In this document: positions 32,099 through 40,934 of the stretch, in pieces
Layout of the letters: each line of letters opens with the position of its first letter
How positions within the stretch are numbered: position 1 is the first letter of the stretch
NCBI GenBank assembly: GCA_905201895.1
Contig: CAJKPX010000006.1
Coordinates: 1 to 64,000, forward strand
Length of the DNA stretch: 64,000 bases
From: an uncultured Eubacteriales bacterium
GTDB taxonomy: Bacteria > Bacillota > Clostridia > Oscillospirales > CAG-272
Reading direction: 5' to 3'
Translations under genes and position numbers: made by a program
Notes under the pieces: model-generated
Database searches by the model: none
Told to the model about the DNA's origin: nothing
The model's input: only the letters and a program-made list of their open reading frames with translations

Positions 32099-33346
32099 TC
32101 ATTTTTTCTTTCCGATCGCCTCGAATGCCTCGGCGGCGATCTCAACGGTCTCCTTGATATCCTCGTCAGTGAGAGAGGCGTTGATAAAATGGTTGTGGTG
32201 GTTGGTGAAGAACACGCCGCGCTTGACGCACTCTGCGATCCACCGCTGATGGAGCTTGAGCGAGGGGTCATCGGCAATGCGCAGATAGAACAGTGAGGGA
32301 GCACCCGTGACGTGCAGATCGTAGCCGTAATTCTGTGCGGCGTCAATCAGCCCGTTTTTGAGCTTGGTTCCCATTTCATTCAGCAAACGCGGGCAGTCGA
32401 TGCGCTTCATCTTTTCAATGCAGGCAATGCCTGCGGCAAACGGAACGGCAGACATCCAATAAGAACCCGTGTAGGACATGGACGAAATGGTGTTTTTGAG
32501 GAACTCCTTGCCGCAAAGAGAGCTGACGTTATAGCCGTTTGCAAGTGCCTTGCAGAAGCAGATCAGGTCTGCCTCAAAGCCGAAATAGTGATCCGAGCCG
32601 GCAAGGTCCAGGCGGAAGCCCGCACGCACGTCATCCACAACGAGCACGGTTCCCTCCTCGGTGCATTTCTTTCGCACCTTCTGCCAAAATCCCTCGGCAG
32701 GCATCTGATTATCCATGAAATTTCCGTGCATGTAGGGCTGTCCGATCACCGCCGCGATCTCACCGCGATAGGTGTCGAACACCGCCTCAAGCTGCTCGTA
32801 ATTGTTCCACTCGACGTAGACGTTGTGCATCACGTCCTCCTCGATCACGCCTGCGTAGTCGATCTTTTGCGTCCAGGGAGAAACTCCGTGATAATAGCCC
32901 TTGAAAAACACGATCTTTTTACGGTGAGTGTAGGCGCGCGCCGCCATGACCGCCAGGGTGGTGACGTCATTTCCGTTCTTGGCAAAGAACGCCCAATCAG
33001 CACAGGCAACCGTGTCGACGAGAAGCTCGGCAAAGTCGACCATCACAGTGTTGGGCAGCGTGGTGCAGTCTGAAATCGCGCGCTGCTTTGCCGCTGCCGC
33101 GTCAACGTCGGGATCGTGATAGCCGAGAATATTCGGTCCGTACGCGCACATGTAGTCGATAAAGCGGTTGCCGTCGGCATCCCACATATAGGAGCCCTTG
33201 GCACGCGAGGAGTAAAGCGGAAACGCCTCAACCGGAACGTAGCAGCCCTCGGCAGGTCCCTGATGCCCATAAATTCCGGACGGAATGACCTTAACGGCGC
33301 GGGCAAACGCCTCGCGGCTCTTTGTGTAATCGTTGATCTTATGCAC
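32099..33346 (-). CDS. Class III PLP aminotransferase (glutamate-1-semialdehyde aminomutase-like)
   Basis: This 415-residue protein has the class III fold: YMWDADGNRFIDYMCAYGPN near the N-terminus, FFAKNGNDVTTLAVMAAR in the PLP phosphate region, VLVVDDVRAGFR with the PLP-nitrogen Asp, and CFCKALANGYNVSSLCG with the Schiff-base Lys. It resembles the HemL branch more than ornithine/GABA transaminases, but the ACENGS-type loops differ and no haem genes are near, so a glutamate semialdehyde role is not assured. The GTG start at 33346 lies 8 nt after GGAGG. The SCP2-like gene 14 nt upstream is cotranscribed and may encode a partner. Confidence 0.85.
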   Translation of the reverse strand: MHKINDYTKSREAFARAVKVIPSGIYGHQGPAEGCYVPVEAFPLYSSRAKGSYMWDADGNRFIDYMCAYGPNILGYHDPDVDAAAAKQRAISDCTTLPNTVMVDFAELLVDTVACADWAFFAKNGNDVTTLAVMAARAYTHRKKIVFFKGYYHGVSPWTQKIDYAGVIEEDVMHNVYVEWNNYEQLEAVFDTYRGEIAAVIGQPYMHGNFMDNQMPAEGFWQKVRKKCTEEGTVLVVDDVRAGFRLDLAGSDHYFGFEADLICFCKALANGYNVSSLCGKEFLKNTISSMSYTGSYWMSAVPFAAGIACIEKMKRIDCPRLLNEMGTKLKNGLIDAAQNYGYDLHVTGAPSLFYLRIADDPSLKLHQRWIAECVKRGVFFTNHHNHFINASLTDEDIKETVEIAAEAFEAIGKKK

Positions 33347-33360
33347 AGCAGTTTCCTCCT

Positions 33361-34119
33361 TTAAGCCAGATAAAGCGACACGCGGTCGAGAATGCGGTTG
33401 ACGTTATCAATCTGCGAGATCATGCCCGAGATTTTGACCTTGCCCTCTCCAACCGCTGCAACGGCGTTGATTTTGCCGTCAAAGAGATCGCGCGCCGTGA
33501 CGAGATCGTCAAAGCGCATCTCCGAAAAGCTCTCGCCGGGGTCCTTGTGGATCGCGGTGAGGTGATGCCCCTCAGCGCGCACGCCGACCGCAAGCTCGGA
33601 GCCGATCGCAAGGCGGATCACGCCGTCCACGATGTTCGATGCCGAGAACTTACCAACCGCATCCCAGTTGCCGACCTCCGCAACCGCTCCCGCGATCACA
33701 TGGAGCATCAGAATCGTGGAGCGCTCAAAAAAGACGGGGTCCTTGAGGCGATCGGGCTCGGGGCGCAGATACGATGAGAGGATATCGGTGAGCTTTGTGA
33801 AGCCGCCGAGCAGAAATCCGATATGCCAGAAGCCGCTTGTTGGAATCGGCATGCCCTCCCCGTCGATCAGATCGTTGAATTTTTCGCAGGACGGGAACCA
33901 GAGCTTAATGCTGCATGCATCAATCCCCTCCCTCATTGCCGCGCGTCCGTTTTTGATGCTCAAGGTCGCACGCGGTCCGTCCTTGACCGCAAAGCCAATC
34001 GAAATTTTCATATCCTTGACCAACGCTGCGGCGTCGGGATCCAGCTCGAGCAGCTTCGGGATCGCTCCCAGAACGCCAAACAGGTTGCACTGTGCCAATA
34101 CCCTTACGTCTTTTTCCAT
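33361..34119 (-). CDS. SCP2-like (sterol-carrier fold) protein of unknown role
   Basis: This 252-residue cytoplasmic protein contains two segments resembling halves of SCP2 domains: GPRATLSIKNGRAAMREGI..KLWFPSCEKFNDLIDGEG near residues 50-95, and FDDLVTARDLFDGKINAVAAVGEGKVKISG near the C-terminus. The fold binds hydrophobic ligands in other systems. The role here is unknown. ATG 34119 follows GGGG 10 nt upstream. It starts a two-gene operon with the class III aminotransferase, so a shared pathway acting on a lipophilic amine or keto substrate is conceivable. Confidence 0.6.
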   Translation of the reverse strand: MEKDVRVLAQCNLFGVLGAIPKLLELDPDAAALVKDMKISIGFAVKDGPRATLSIKNGRAAMREGIDACSIKLWFPSCEKFNDLIDGEGMPIPTSGFWHIGFLLGGFTKLTDILSSYLRPEPDRLKDPVFFERSTILMLHVIAGAVAEVGNWDAVGKFSASNIVDGVIRLAIGSELAVGVRAEGHHLTAIHKDPGESFSEMRFDDLVTARDLFDGKINAVAAVGEGKVKISGMISQIDNVNRILDRVSLYLA

Positions 34120-34155
34120 ATCGGTTCCCCTTTTCATTTATGATAGATTGTTTTC

Positions 34156-34184
34156 ATTATAACAGAACTGCCCCAAAATTGCAA
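34156..34184 (-). promoter_or_regulatory. Promoter of the SCP2-like/aminotransferase operon
   Basis: On the minus strand TTGCAA (34179-34184), 17 nt, TATAAT (34156-34161). Confidence 0.75.
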
Positions 34185-34224
34185 GATATTTTTTTCAAAA
34201 AGAGCGATAACAAGGTCTTTCCTC

Positions 34225-34253
34225 TTGACTTTTACAGTTTTTCGGAGTAAAAT
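34225..34253 (+). promoter_or_regulatory. Promoter of the NAT_N/GNAT_C acyltransferase gene
   Basis: TTGACT (34225-34230), 17 nt, TAAAAT (34248-34253). Confidence 0.7.
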
Positions 34254-34291
34254 GATGCTAACTCTTATCAAAAAGAAAAAAGGAGCTTGAC

Positions 34292-35191
34292 ATGGTCCTG
34301 CAAAATGCTCTATGGTTGGATTTTCCCGCAGACGCGGCAAAATTTCTCGACAAAACAGCCCACAACCTATGGTCCGATCCAACGCTTGCTCAATTGCTTG
34401 TAAAAGCGGAGGATGCGCTCTTTGACGTCAACGTATGCAAAACCGAGCTTCTCAATATCCTGGCGTCGGTTGCAGAAAAGACCGACGTTGATCCGCGCAC
34501 CGTGGATCTGACCATGCTCCTCCGCGCCGTTGACCGCCTGCGTGCGCAATACCGCGAAAAAGGGCTCCCCGACGAGGTCTGCCGCGAGACGCTGCGCGAC
34601 CTCAAATATAAGCACGCCGAATGCCACGAGGTCTACGGCGTTGACGGAACCTTTGTGACCGAGTGGTTTCCCCTGCATTTCCGTTGTCAGCTTTTCGCAC
34701 TCGGGCGACTGCAATACGAGCGACACGCCTTTGAATACGATACCTACGGCAGCCGCCTTGTGCGAGGTGACACGGTATACAAATGCCACATTCCCTCCTG
34801 CGGACCGCTCACCGAGGAGAGCGTGCTTGCCTCCTTCAGAACCGCCTATGCATTTTTCGCAGACGAGCTGCGGGACGGTATCATGCCGATCTTTTGCAGC
34901 TCCTGGATGCTCTATCCGCCGCATGACGCCGAGGTTTTTCCCGCAGGCTCCAATCTGCACCGCTTTTACACGCTTTTTGACGTCATCGAGGCAATTCCGC
35001 TGCCCGAAAATGAGGACTTCTGGCGCATTTTCCACACGCCGTTTGAGCGGAGCACCCTGCCGAATGCCCCCGAGGACACCTCGCTTCAGCGTGCCTTCAA
35101 GCGCTTTCTGCAAAGCGGCAACGATATGGGTAAAGGCAAGGGCATTCTGCTCTTTGACGGTGAGCATATCCTGCCAAAAGAAAATTCTTGA
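34292..35191 (+). CDS. Acyltransferase with NAT_N and GNAT_C domains
   Basis: This 299-residue cytoplasmic protein has an N-terminal helical domain (to about residue 120) and a C-terminal domain with VYKCHIPSCGPLTEESVLASFRTA and a CSSWMLYPPHDAEVFPAGSNLHRF stretch. The pair matches my recollection of the NAT_N/GNAT_C acyltransferase family common in Clostridia, whose C-terminal half is a degenerate GNAT fold. The substrate is unknown. ATG 34292 follows GGAG. It has its own promoter and no partner gene; the next gene's -35 box overlaps its stop codon. Confidence 0.7.
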   Translation: MVLQNALWLDFPADAAKFLDKTAHNLWSDPTLAQLLVKAEDALFDVNVCKTELLNILASVAEKTDVDPRTVDLTMLLRAVDRLRAQYREKGLPDEVCRETLRDLKYKHAECHEVYGVDGTFVTEWFPLHFRCQLFALGRLQYERHAFEYDTYGSRLVRGDTVYKCHIPSCGPLTEESVLASFRTAYAFFADELRDGIMPIFCSSWMLYPPHDAEVFPAGSNLHRFYTLFDVIEAIPLPENEDFWRIFHTPFERSTLPNAPEDTSLQRAFKRFLQSGNDMGKGKGILLFDGEHILPKENS

Positions 35192-35216
35192 CAAATCTGC
35201 AAAAAAGCGGTATAAT
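35188..35216 (+). promoter_or_regulatory. SigA-type promoter of the cytidylate-kinase-like gene
   Basis: TTGACA (35188-35193) contains the TGA stop of the upstream gene. TATAAT (35211-35216) follows after 17 nt. Confidence 0.85.
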
Positions 35217-35261
35217 GAAAGCAGAAGATCGCACATTTGAACGCAAAGGAGGAAATTCCCC

Positions 35262-35876
35262 TTGAATAAGATTATTACCATCGGTCGTGAATTCGGAAGC
35301 GGCGGTCGCGAGATCGGCAAGCGTTTGGCAGACCACCTCGGCATTGCTTACTACGACAGAGAGATCGTGACCGAGATTGCAAAGCGCACCCAGCTCGCCG
35401 AAAGCTACGTGCATCAGATCGTGGAGCAGAAATCCGAGATCTTCTTCCCCATCACCATCGGACGCACGCTCCACACCGCAGGCTCGGACTATATGCTCCG
35501 CCACTATACCTCGGTTTATGCCGAGCAGGCAAACATCCTGCGCGAGATGGCAGAGCAGTCGGATTGCGTGATCGTGGGACGCTGCGGTGACTACATCCTC
35601 AAGGACCTCAAGCCCTTCCGTCTTTTCATCTACGCCGATATGCCTTCCAAAATGGCGCGTTGCCGCGCAAAGGCAGACGAGCACGAGCATTTGAGTGACC
35701 GTGAGCTCGAGCGCATGATCCGCCAGATCGACAAGAACCGCGCGAAATACTATCGCTACTACACGGGACACAGATGGGGCGCACATGCTAACTACGACAT
35801 GTGCATCAACACCACCTCCCTGCCCGTTCCCGAGCTTGCCGAAGCTCTGGCACACCTGTTTGAAAACCGCGATTGA
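35262..35876 (+). CDS. Cytidylate-kinase-like P-loop protein
   Basis: This 204-residue protein begins IITIGREFGSGGREIGKRLA, the modified P-loop of the cytidylate kinase-like (AAA_26) family, then IAYYDREIVTEIA and CVIVGRCGDYIL, VFIYA-type strand LFIYADMPSKMARC and the lid DRELERMIRQIDKNRAKYYRYYT. True cytidylate kinase phosphorylates CMP; members of this branch are common extra copies in Clostridia and their substrate is not established. The start is TTG 35262, supported by AAAGGAGG at ideal distance. It has its own strong promoter and a shared terminator. Confidence 0.82.
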   Translation: MNKIITIGREFGSGGREIGKRLADHLGIAYYDREIVTEIAKRTQLAESYVHQIVEQKSEIFFPITIGRTLHTAGSDYMLRHYTSVYAEQANILREMAEQSDCVIVGRCGDYILKDLKPFRLFIYADMPSKMARCRAKADEHEHLSDRELERMIRQIDKNRAKYYRYYTGHRWGAHANYDMCINTTSLPVPELAEALAHLFENRD

Positions 35877-35887
35877 TCCAACAAGAG

Positions 35888-35940
35888 AAGTGGGGTGTCG
35901 CAAATGCTCATGCATTTGGTCGACACCCCACTTTTCTTTT
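35888..35940. terminator. Bidirectional terminator between the kinase-like gene and spoIIE
   Basis: A perfect 13-bp outer stem (35888-35900 with 35921-35933) encloses a further pairing of CAAATGC with GCATTTG. A/T-runs flank it. Confidence 0.88.
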
Positions 35941-38435
35941 TATTCCTCCTCTGCACTGCAAATGCGAATGGCAAGTGCCGAGCAATCGTCATGCCCTTCG
36001 TTTTTCGCGGCATGGAGGCAGATGTGGTAGACCAGCTCCTCGGGTGTGAGCGTGCCCGCATCGGCAAGAAAACCGCTGATCCACTCACATTCAGGGTCAT
36101 CCTGCAAAATGCCGTCGCTGATCATGACCACGGTGTCGCCAACGCGCAGATCAAATGGCGTGGATTGCACGTCAAGCGCGCAGATGATCCCGATCGGCGC
36201 CGTTCCCGCCTGCAGACGATGCACCACGCGGTCACGGATCACAAAGCTCGGGGCGGCACCGCTCTTGGTGAAGGACGCCCGTGCCGTCATCAGATCAAGC
36301 TCAAGCAGATCGACCGTGGAGGAGCACTCGCGCGTGCTATCGGCGCCTCGTGAGCGGATCATGTTATTGAGCATCCGTAGAGAGGTGCCCGCGCGATTTC
36401 CAGCTCGAAGCATTTTTTCCAAAAAAACCGAGCAGAGCCCCGAGGTGAGCGCCGCCTCACGCCCCGCCCCCATGCCGTCGCAGATCAAGGCATAGAAAAA
36501 GTCCTTCTTATTGGAAAAGAGGTTGATGCTATCACCGCTGACACCGCCATCGGCAGAAAGATTGCTCTCGGCACTGATCACCGAGATTTTCTTTCGTGCA
36601 CGGAAGGTCATCAAACTCACGTTGTCCTCGATCTCAAAGATCGGGCAGGAAAGCTCCATGCCGCACATCTCGCCAAGATCTGCACGCATGGTTTCCACGC
36701 TCACGGTCGCATGCTCCACGTCAACGCCGCGTACCAAAATCTGCCGACGGCGCATGCCATAGACCGTGACACTCTGCGTGCGTACGCCTGCATCCGAAAG
36801 ATACTCCGCAATCCGCTGCTCAAGCGCGTGATCGAAACGGTATTCGCCGTCATCCTCCTCGAGCGCATCGTTGATGATGCTTGCCGCAGATTCGTAGTCC
36901 ATTGCAAAAATTTCGGTGCGGTTGTTGCGCAGCATCTCACCCGTGAGTTTGGCGCATTCGCTGTTGATGCTATCTAAAATCGCATCGACCGACTCACATC
37001 GGTGGGCAAGCGGCGACGAAATCTGTGCACGCGTGACGCGCCCCTTGGTGTGCAGTGCCGACACGAGCGTGCTCACCGTGTGCAGGGTTCCCGAATATTC
37101 CAGCCCCCAACAAATGCTCTTGTTGGGACAGTCGGGACAGAAGCGGTCGAAGGATCCGTCGCAGATCTGCCGCAGATCGAGCGTACCGGGGCGACGGAAG
37201 CGGTCGCTGAGATTGTAAAAAACCTCGGAAAGTGAGGAAAAGGCATCAGAAATGCCGCGGAAACGCTCGCTGGAATCCCGATAGCGCGTGCCTTCCATTT
37301 TTTGTCGGTCAACCGCCCCTTCCTCTGCCTCGCTTGCCTGTCCGTTATCGGAAAACAAGAGACTGTAAAGACGAAATGCCATCCCAGCCGCAAGAACCGA
37401 CGGCAATAGCAGAAGGAGCGAGGTTGGTCCCTTTGCGTAGCTTGTCCATGCCACTGCCGCAAAAGCGGCAAGCAGAATGCCGAGATTTTCACGCTTGAGT
37501 GCGCAAAGGAGCGAAAAGATCAGCGACGCGGCAACGAGGGCAGGCGCGTGCATCGGATCGTAGGAAAGTCCGGCGATCAGCGCTGCCGCAATGCCGATCG
37601 CGTATCCTCCGCGACGCGTTGCAAGAAGTGTGAAAAAGAAAGCGAGCATCACCGAGAGCGGAAGCCCAGAAACGAGCACGCCGTCCGCCGCCCAAACGAT
37701 GGCAAAGAGCAGGCTTGCACGCGAGATGGCATGCAGAACACGGTATTCGGTGCGATCAGAGAGAGAGACCGACCAAACGAGCACTGCGATCGGCGTGATG
37801 AGCAGCACAAACACAGCCGCAAAAAGATCGTAATAGCGAAAACCGCCGCCGATCACGCGTATCAGCGCAAGAATAAAAGCAGCCACCGTTGCCGTTACCA
37901 TTGCAAGTCGCATGCGCTCGGAAAAGAAGCGACGCACGCGCCCCCTTGCAGCTCCCGCTCCATCCGTCTGCAGGCGCGCCTTCAGCTGCAACAGCCGTGC
38001 CGCGTCCTCATCCGACGTCTCCTCTGTTGTCTCCTCTCTGCCGCGTCGAAGCCTTGCACGCAATCGGTCGCTCAAATCGCAGACCTCGGGCAGGTCAAAC
38101 AGCATGGCGCTTGCAATGCGAACGAGCGTGGTTGCGAGCACAACGGCGATGTAGACGGCAGGCGTGCTTGATTGCCAGAACGCCGACAGCGACAGCCCGA
38201 TCAGAATCGGAAGTGTGTGTTGGGTGGAGGCACAAAGCAAGCAAAGCCCGAGCGGATAAGTGGCAAAGAGCATGGGAGCCTGTCCCAAAAGCCACGCCCC
38301 GCAGCCCCAGAGAAGCTCAACGGTGAGTCGGCGTAGCCTTTGCCGCCACCCAAGCCCCTCGACGGAGCGAGCGCGTGCATCCCGCACCTCGGGTCTTTGT
38401 TCACTTCGATTCATTTCCTTGACCTTTTCCTGCAT
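35940..38435 (-). CDS. spoIIE: Stage II sporulation protein E, PP2C-type phosphatase
   Basis: This 831-residue protein equals the usual SpoIIE length. The first ~330 residues hold about ten membrane helices. A central oligomerisation/FtsZ-interaction region has Cys residues (CPDCPNKSICWG). The C-terminal PP2C domain shows SADGGVSGDSINLF, ALICDGMGAGREA, and VVMISDGILQDDP with the Mn-binding acids. It dephosphorylates the anti-anti-sigma factor SpoIIAA to switch on SigF in the forespore and acts in asymmetric division. ATG 38435 follows GGAAGGG; a longer frame to 38780 adds non-family residues. It shows that the organism sporulates or descends from sporulators. Confidence 0.95.
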   Translation of the reverse strand: MQEKVKEMNRSEQRPEVRDARARSVEGLGWRQRLRRLTVELLWGCGAWLLGQAPMLFATYPLGLCLLCASTQHTLPILIGLSLSAFWQSSTPAVYIAVVLATTLVRIASAMLFDLPEVCDLSDRLRARLRRGREETTEETSDEDAARLLQLKARLQTDGAGAARGRVRRFFSERMRLAMVTATVAAFILALIRVIGGGFRYYDLFAAVFVLLITPIAVLVWSVSLSDRTEYRVLHAISRASLLFAIVWAADGVLVSGLPLSVMLAFFFTLLATRRGGYAIGIAAALIAGLSYDPMHAPALVAASLIFSLLCALKRENLGILLAAFAAVAWTSYAKGPTSLLLLLPSVLAAGMAFRLYSLLFSDNGQASEAEEGAVDRQKMEGTRYRDSSERFRGISDAFSSLSEVFYNLSDRFRRPGTLDLRQICDGSFDRFCPDCPNKSICWGLEYSGTLHTVSTLVSALHTKGRVTRAQISSPLAHRCESVDAILDSINSECAKLTGEMLRNNRTEIFAMDYESAASIINDALEEDDGEYRFDHALEQRIAEYLSDAGVRTQSVTVYGMRRRQILVRGVDVEHATVSVETMRADLGEMCGMELSCPIFEIEDNVSLMTFRARKKISVISAESNLSADGGVSGDSINLFSNKKDFFYALICDGMGAGREAALTSGLCSVFLEKMLRAGNRAGTSLRMLNNMIRSRGADSTRECSSTVDLLELDLMTARASFTKSGAAPSFVIRDRVVHRLQAGTAPIGIICALDVQSTPFDLRVGDTVVMISDGILQDDPECEWISGFLADAGTLTPEELVYHICLHAAKNEGHDDCSALAIRICSAEEE

Positions 38436-38487
38436 ATTTTTCCCTTCCTTTCGCAGGTTGAATCTGCATTTTTCTTCTTTCCCCACT

Positions 38488-38522
38488 ATTTTACTCTTTT
38501 TGTTGTGCAGAATCGGTCGAAA
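38488..38522 (-). promoter_or_regulatory. Candidate spoIIE promoter with a Spo0A-box-like site
   Basis: On the minus strand a -10-like TAAAAT (38488-38493) lies downstream of TTTCGACC (38515-38522), one mismatch from the Spo0A box complement TTCGACA. In Bacillus subtilis spoIIE is Spo0A-activated with a wide -35/-10 gap, a similar arrangement. The remaining ~230 bp up to the ypsA-like gene show only a TATAAT at 38721-38726 for that gene. Confidence 0.3.
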
Positions 38523-38757
38523 TGGGACCCGAAAAAAATGTTTTATTTCACGGAAGAAACGCAAAAAAGGCAAAACGAAGGCACAAAAGGCGGAAGATAG
38601 ACGAGTGTGGAGGCGTATTTTGCGGTTGCGTATCGCCTGCCGTCGGAATTTGTCGCGCGATTTTTCGATGCTCGGGGAGGTTTTTTTCAGGAACGCCTTT
38701 CTTTTTCGCCCGTGATATGTTATAATAGATAGCGAAAACAAACAAAGGAGGAACGAA

Positions 38758-39234
38758 ATGGGCTTGACGGTTTGCTTCACGGGTCACCGCGAAATTCCCG
38801 AAACCGAATATCAAGGTTTGACCGAACGCTTGACCGAAACGCTGGAAGGGCTGATTGCCGAGGGCGCAACCGAATTTCGCGCCGGAGGCGCTCGCGGCTT
38901 TGACACACTTGCGGCACTCACCGTTCTGCTCCTGCGCCGTCGGCACCCCGAGATCCGCCTGCACCTGATCCTTCCCGCCCCCTCTCAAACACGTGGATGG
39001 CCGCAGGATGAGGTAACGCTCTACGAGCAGATTCTCGCACAGGCAGACTCGCACCGCTTCGTCAGCACTGCCTACTACAACGGTGTGCTTCAGCTGCGCA
39101 ACCGTGCACTTGTGGAAGGATCGGATATTTGCGTGGCATATCTTTGCAATTCTCACGGAGGCGGCACCGCCTACACCGCCGCGCTTGCTCTGAAAAAAGG
39201 GCTACGCCTGATCAATATGAGTGAGCTCTTATAA
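38758..39234 (+). CDS. YpsA/DUF1273-like SLOG-fold protein
   Basis: This 158-residue protein opens GLTVCFTGHREIP and continues with FRAGGARGFDTLAAL, LHLILPAPSQ, and a C-terminal ICVAYLCNSHGGGTAYTAA loop. This is the Rossmann-like SLOG fold of the YpsA/DUF1273 family, which is predicted to bind a nucleotide or ADP-ribose-type ligand. In Firmicutes YpsA affects cell division and stress resistance; the molecular activity is unknown. ATG 38758 follows AAAGGAGG, and TATAAT at 38721-38726 gives a likely promoter. It is divergent from spoIIE. Confidence 0.82.
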   Translation: MGLTVCFTGHREIPETEYQGLTERLTETLEGLIAEGATEFRAGGARGFDTLAALTVLLLRRRHPEIRLHLILPAPSQTRGWPQDEVTLYEQILAQADSHRFVSTAYYNGVLQLRNRALVEGSDICVAYLCNSHGGGTAYTAALALKKGLRLINMSELL

Positions 39235-39237
39235 AAG

Positions 39238-39287
39238 AAAAACGTTGTCAACCGAATGGAAGCCCCATTTGGATTGGCAACGTTTTT
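39238..39287. terminator. Bidirectional terminator
   Basis: AACGTTGTCAACCGAATGG pairs with the near-complement ending GGCAACGTT, flanked by A- and T-runs, between convergent genes. Confidence 0.8.
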
Positions 39288-39290
39288 TTA

Positions 39291-40148
39291 TTAAAGAGTA
39301 ATCGTTACGATATAGTATCCCGTGTTGTCGGGCGAAAGATCACAATGCGCAAAGTCGGTTGGCAGGATCAACGCATCAGGAGAGAGCCGCGCGATAAGAT
39401 ACTCGCCGCTCTCGTACCAGACATTTGGCGTGAGGTGATCTATATACTCCTCCAGCGTAAGCTTGCTGTCGGTTATGATCCGTGCGTGAGGCTGACCCAC
39501 GTAGCGCAGATGCCACGGCTCATAGGATATCCCCGTGATCGACCGAGCCCCGTCGGGATAGCGGATGATGTAGCCGTAATCCGCACAGGTGCGGTTGACC
39601 TCCCTGCCTGCTCGTGAACGCAGAAAGCGCATGCCGACAAAATGGGGCGCATAGACGTCGAGCGCAAGCCCCACCTCGTGTTCACTGCATCCAACCGGGG
39701 CGGCAATACCGTCCTCTTTCGATGCGTTGATCTCTGCTTGCTCCTCGGACGTGCGGTAATCGCTTGATACGTAAATGCGAATTCCCGTTTTGGCCTGCAC
39801 GTCATCACGCAGAGCAATATAGGGATCGCGCATCAGAGGATACATCCGCGCACCGTTGTATTCGATCAAATCAGGAGAAAAATTCTCGGGAATCGGATAC
39901 TCGGAGTTGATCAGCATGAGCGAGATGGAGAACGTCACACGGTCACATGCCGCGAGCTCCTCCAGTGTCCAAACGTCCGTGTTTCCAGAGAGCGCGATCT
40001 CGGTCAGATCAATCTTTGCGCGCGGACGGGAACGCTCGATAAGCGGAAACCACCATTCCCCGTGCACGTAGATCACTCCAATTGACACCACGAGAACAAG
40101 GCAGGCAAGCACTGCGAGCAAAATGCGATATTTTTTCTTAATCTTCAA
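39291..40148 (-). CDS. VanY-family carboxypeptidase, membrane-anchored
   Basis: This 285-residue protein has a basic start (KIKKKYR), one membrane helix (ILLAVLACLVLVVSIGVIYV) and an outer M15B domain with intact catalytic motifs: VSSDYRTSEEQ, CSEHEVGLALDVY with zinc His and Asp, and YEPWHLRYVG with Glu and His. It should remove D-Ala from stem peptides. A C-terminal ~45-residue tail (YESGEYLIARL to YYIVTITL) is extra and is also present in the degenerate VanY homologue at 12253. The start is TTG 40148, overlapping the stop of the SDR gene, with GGAGG 9 nt upstream inside that gene: tight coupling. Confidence 0.85.
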   Translation of the reverse strand: MKIKKKYRILLAVLACLVLVVSIGVIYVHGEWWFPLIERSRPRAKIDLTEIALSGNTDVWTLEELAACDRVTFSISLMLINSEYPIPENFSPDLIEYNGARMYPLMRDPYIALRDDVQAKTGIRIYVSSDYRTSEEQAEINASKEDGIAAPVGCSEHEVGLALDVYAPHFVGMRFLRSRAGREVNRTCADYGYIIRYPDGARSITGISYEPWHLRYVGQPHARIITDSKLTLEEYIDHLTPNVWYESGEYLIARLSPDALILPTDFAHCDLSPDNTGYYIVTITL

Positions 40149-40858
40149 ATTGCAAATCCTCCGTCGACCCCAATAGTCTGCCCTGTGATAAAGGACGCCG
40201 CATCTGATGCAAGGAAGCATACAGTCGACGCCACCTCCTCCGCACGTCCCATGCGGCAGAGCGGGGTCTCATCGCAGAGCGCACGCCGCGTTTCTTCGTC
40301 CAGCCCAGCGTTCATTTCGGTTTCGATCACCCCCGGCTCGATGCAGTTAACCGTGATGCCAGAGGGTCCGAGCTCCTTGGCAAGCGCCATCGTCATGCCG
40401 CGAAGCCCCGCCTTTGCAGCCGAATAATGCACCTCGCAGGAGGAGCCGACCTTGCCCCACATCGAGCCGATATTGATGATTCGACCGCTCTTTTGCGAGA
40501 TCATGGTCTTTGCCGCCTCACGCGTGACGTAAAACGCACCGCTGAGGTTGGTGTCGATCATTTGCCGCCAATCGGCATCGGTCAGATCGGTGAAAAGCTT
40601 GATCTGTGCGATTCCTGCGTTGTTGACCAACACGTCAACACCGCCAAGCCACTCGATTGCCCTTGAAGTCGCCGCCTGTGCCAACGCAGGGTCTGAAATA
40701 TCCGCACCAAAGGCATGCGCACCCGTTTCCTTCGCCAATGCCTCGGCGTGCGCCTTTTGCGTGTGATAGAAGAATGCCACGCTGTCACCCTGTGCCGCAA
40801 ACGCGTGCACACATGCCGCGCCAATTCCGCGCGAGCCTCCCGTGATAAGAACCCTCAT
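40145..40858 (-). CDS. Short-chain dehydrogenase/reductase (FabG-like)
   Basis: This 237-residue classical SDR has RVLITGGSRGIGAAC (NAD(P)-binding TGxxxGIG), LVNNAGIA, IINIGSMWG, the YxxxK catalytic pair in VHYSAAKAGLRG, and the C-terminal GQTIGVDGGFAI. It may be FabG (3-oxoacyl-ACP reductase), but no other fab gene is adjacent, so the substrate is left open. ATG 40858 has only a weak AAGAAG site. It lies between the ComEC-like MBL lipoprotein and VanY genes in one transcript; the three functions have no obvious link. Confidence 0.88.
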   Translation of the reverse strand: MRVLITGGSRGIGAACVHAFAAQGDSVAFFYHTQKAHAEALAKETGAHAFGADISDPALAQAATSRAIEWLGGVDVLVNNAGIAQIKLFTDLTDADWRQMIDTNLSGAFYVTREAAKTMISQKSGRIINIGSMWGKVGSSCEVHYSAAKAGLRGMTMALAKELGPSGITVNCIEPGVIETEMNAGLDEETRRALCDETPLCRMGRAEEVASTVCFLASDAASFITGQTIGVDGGFAI

Positions 40859-40934
40859 GTCTTCTTTTTCGTCAGGGCCGCCATAGCGGAACCCCCAACG
40901 CCTTTCCCATATATTTACGAGAAGAATTGCTTTC

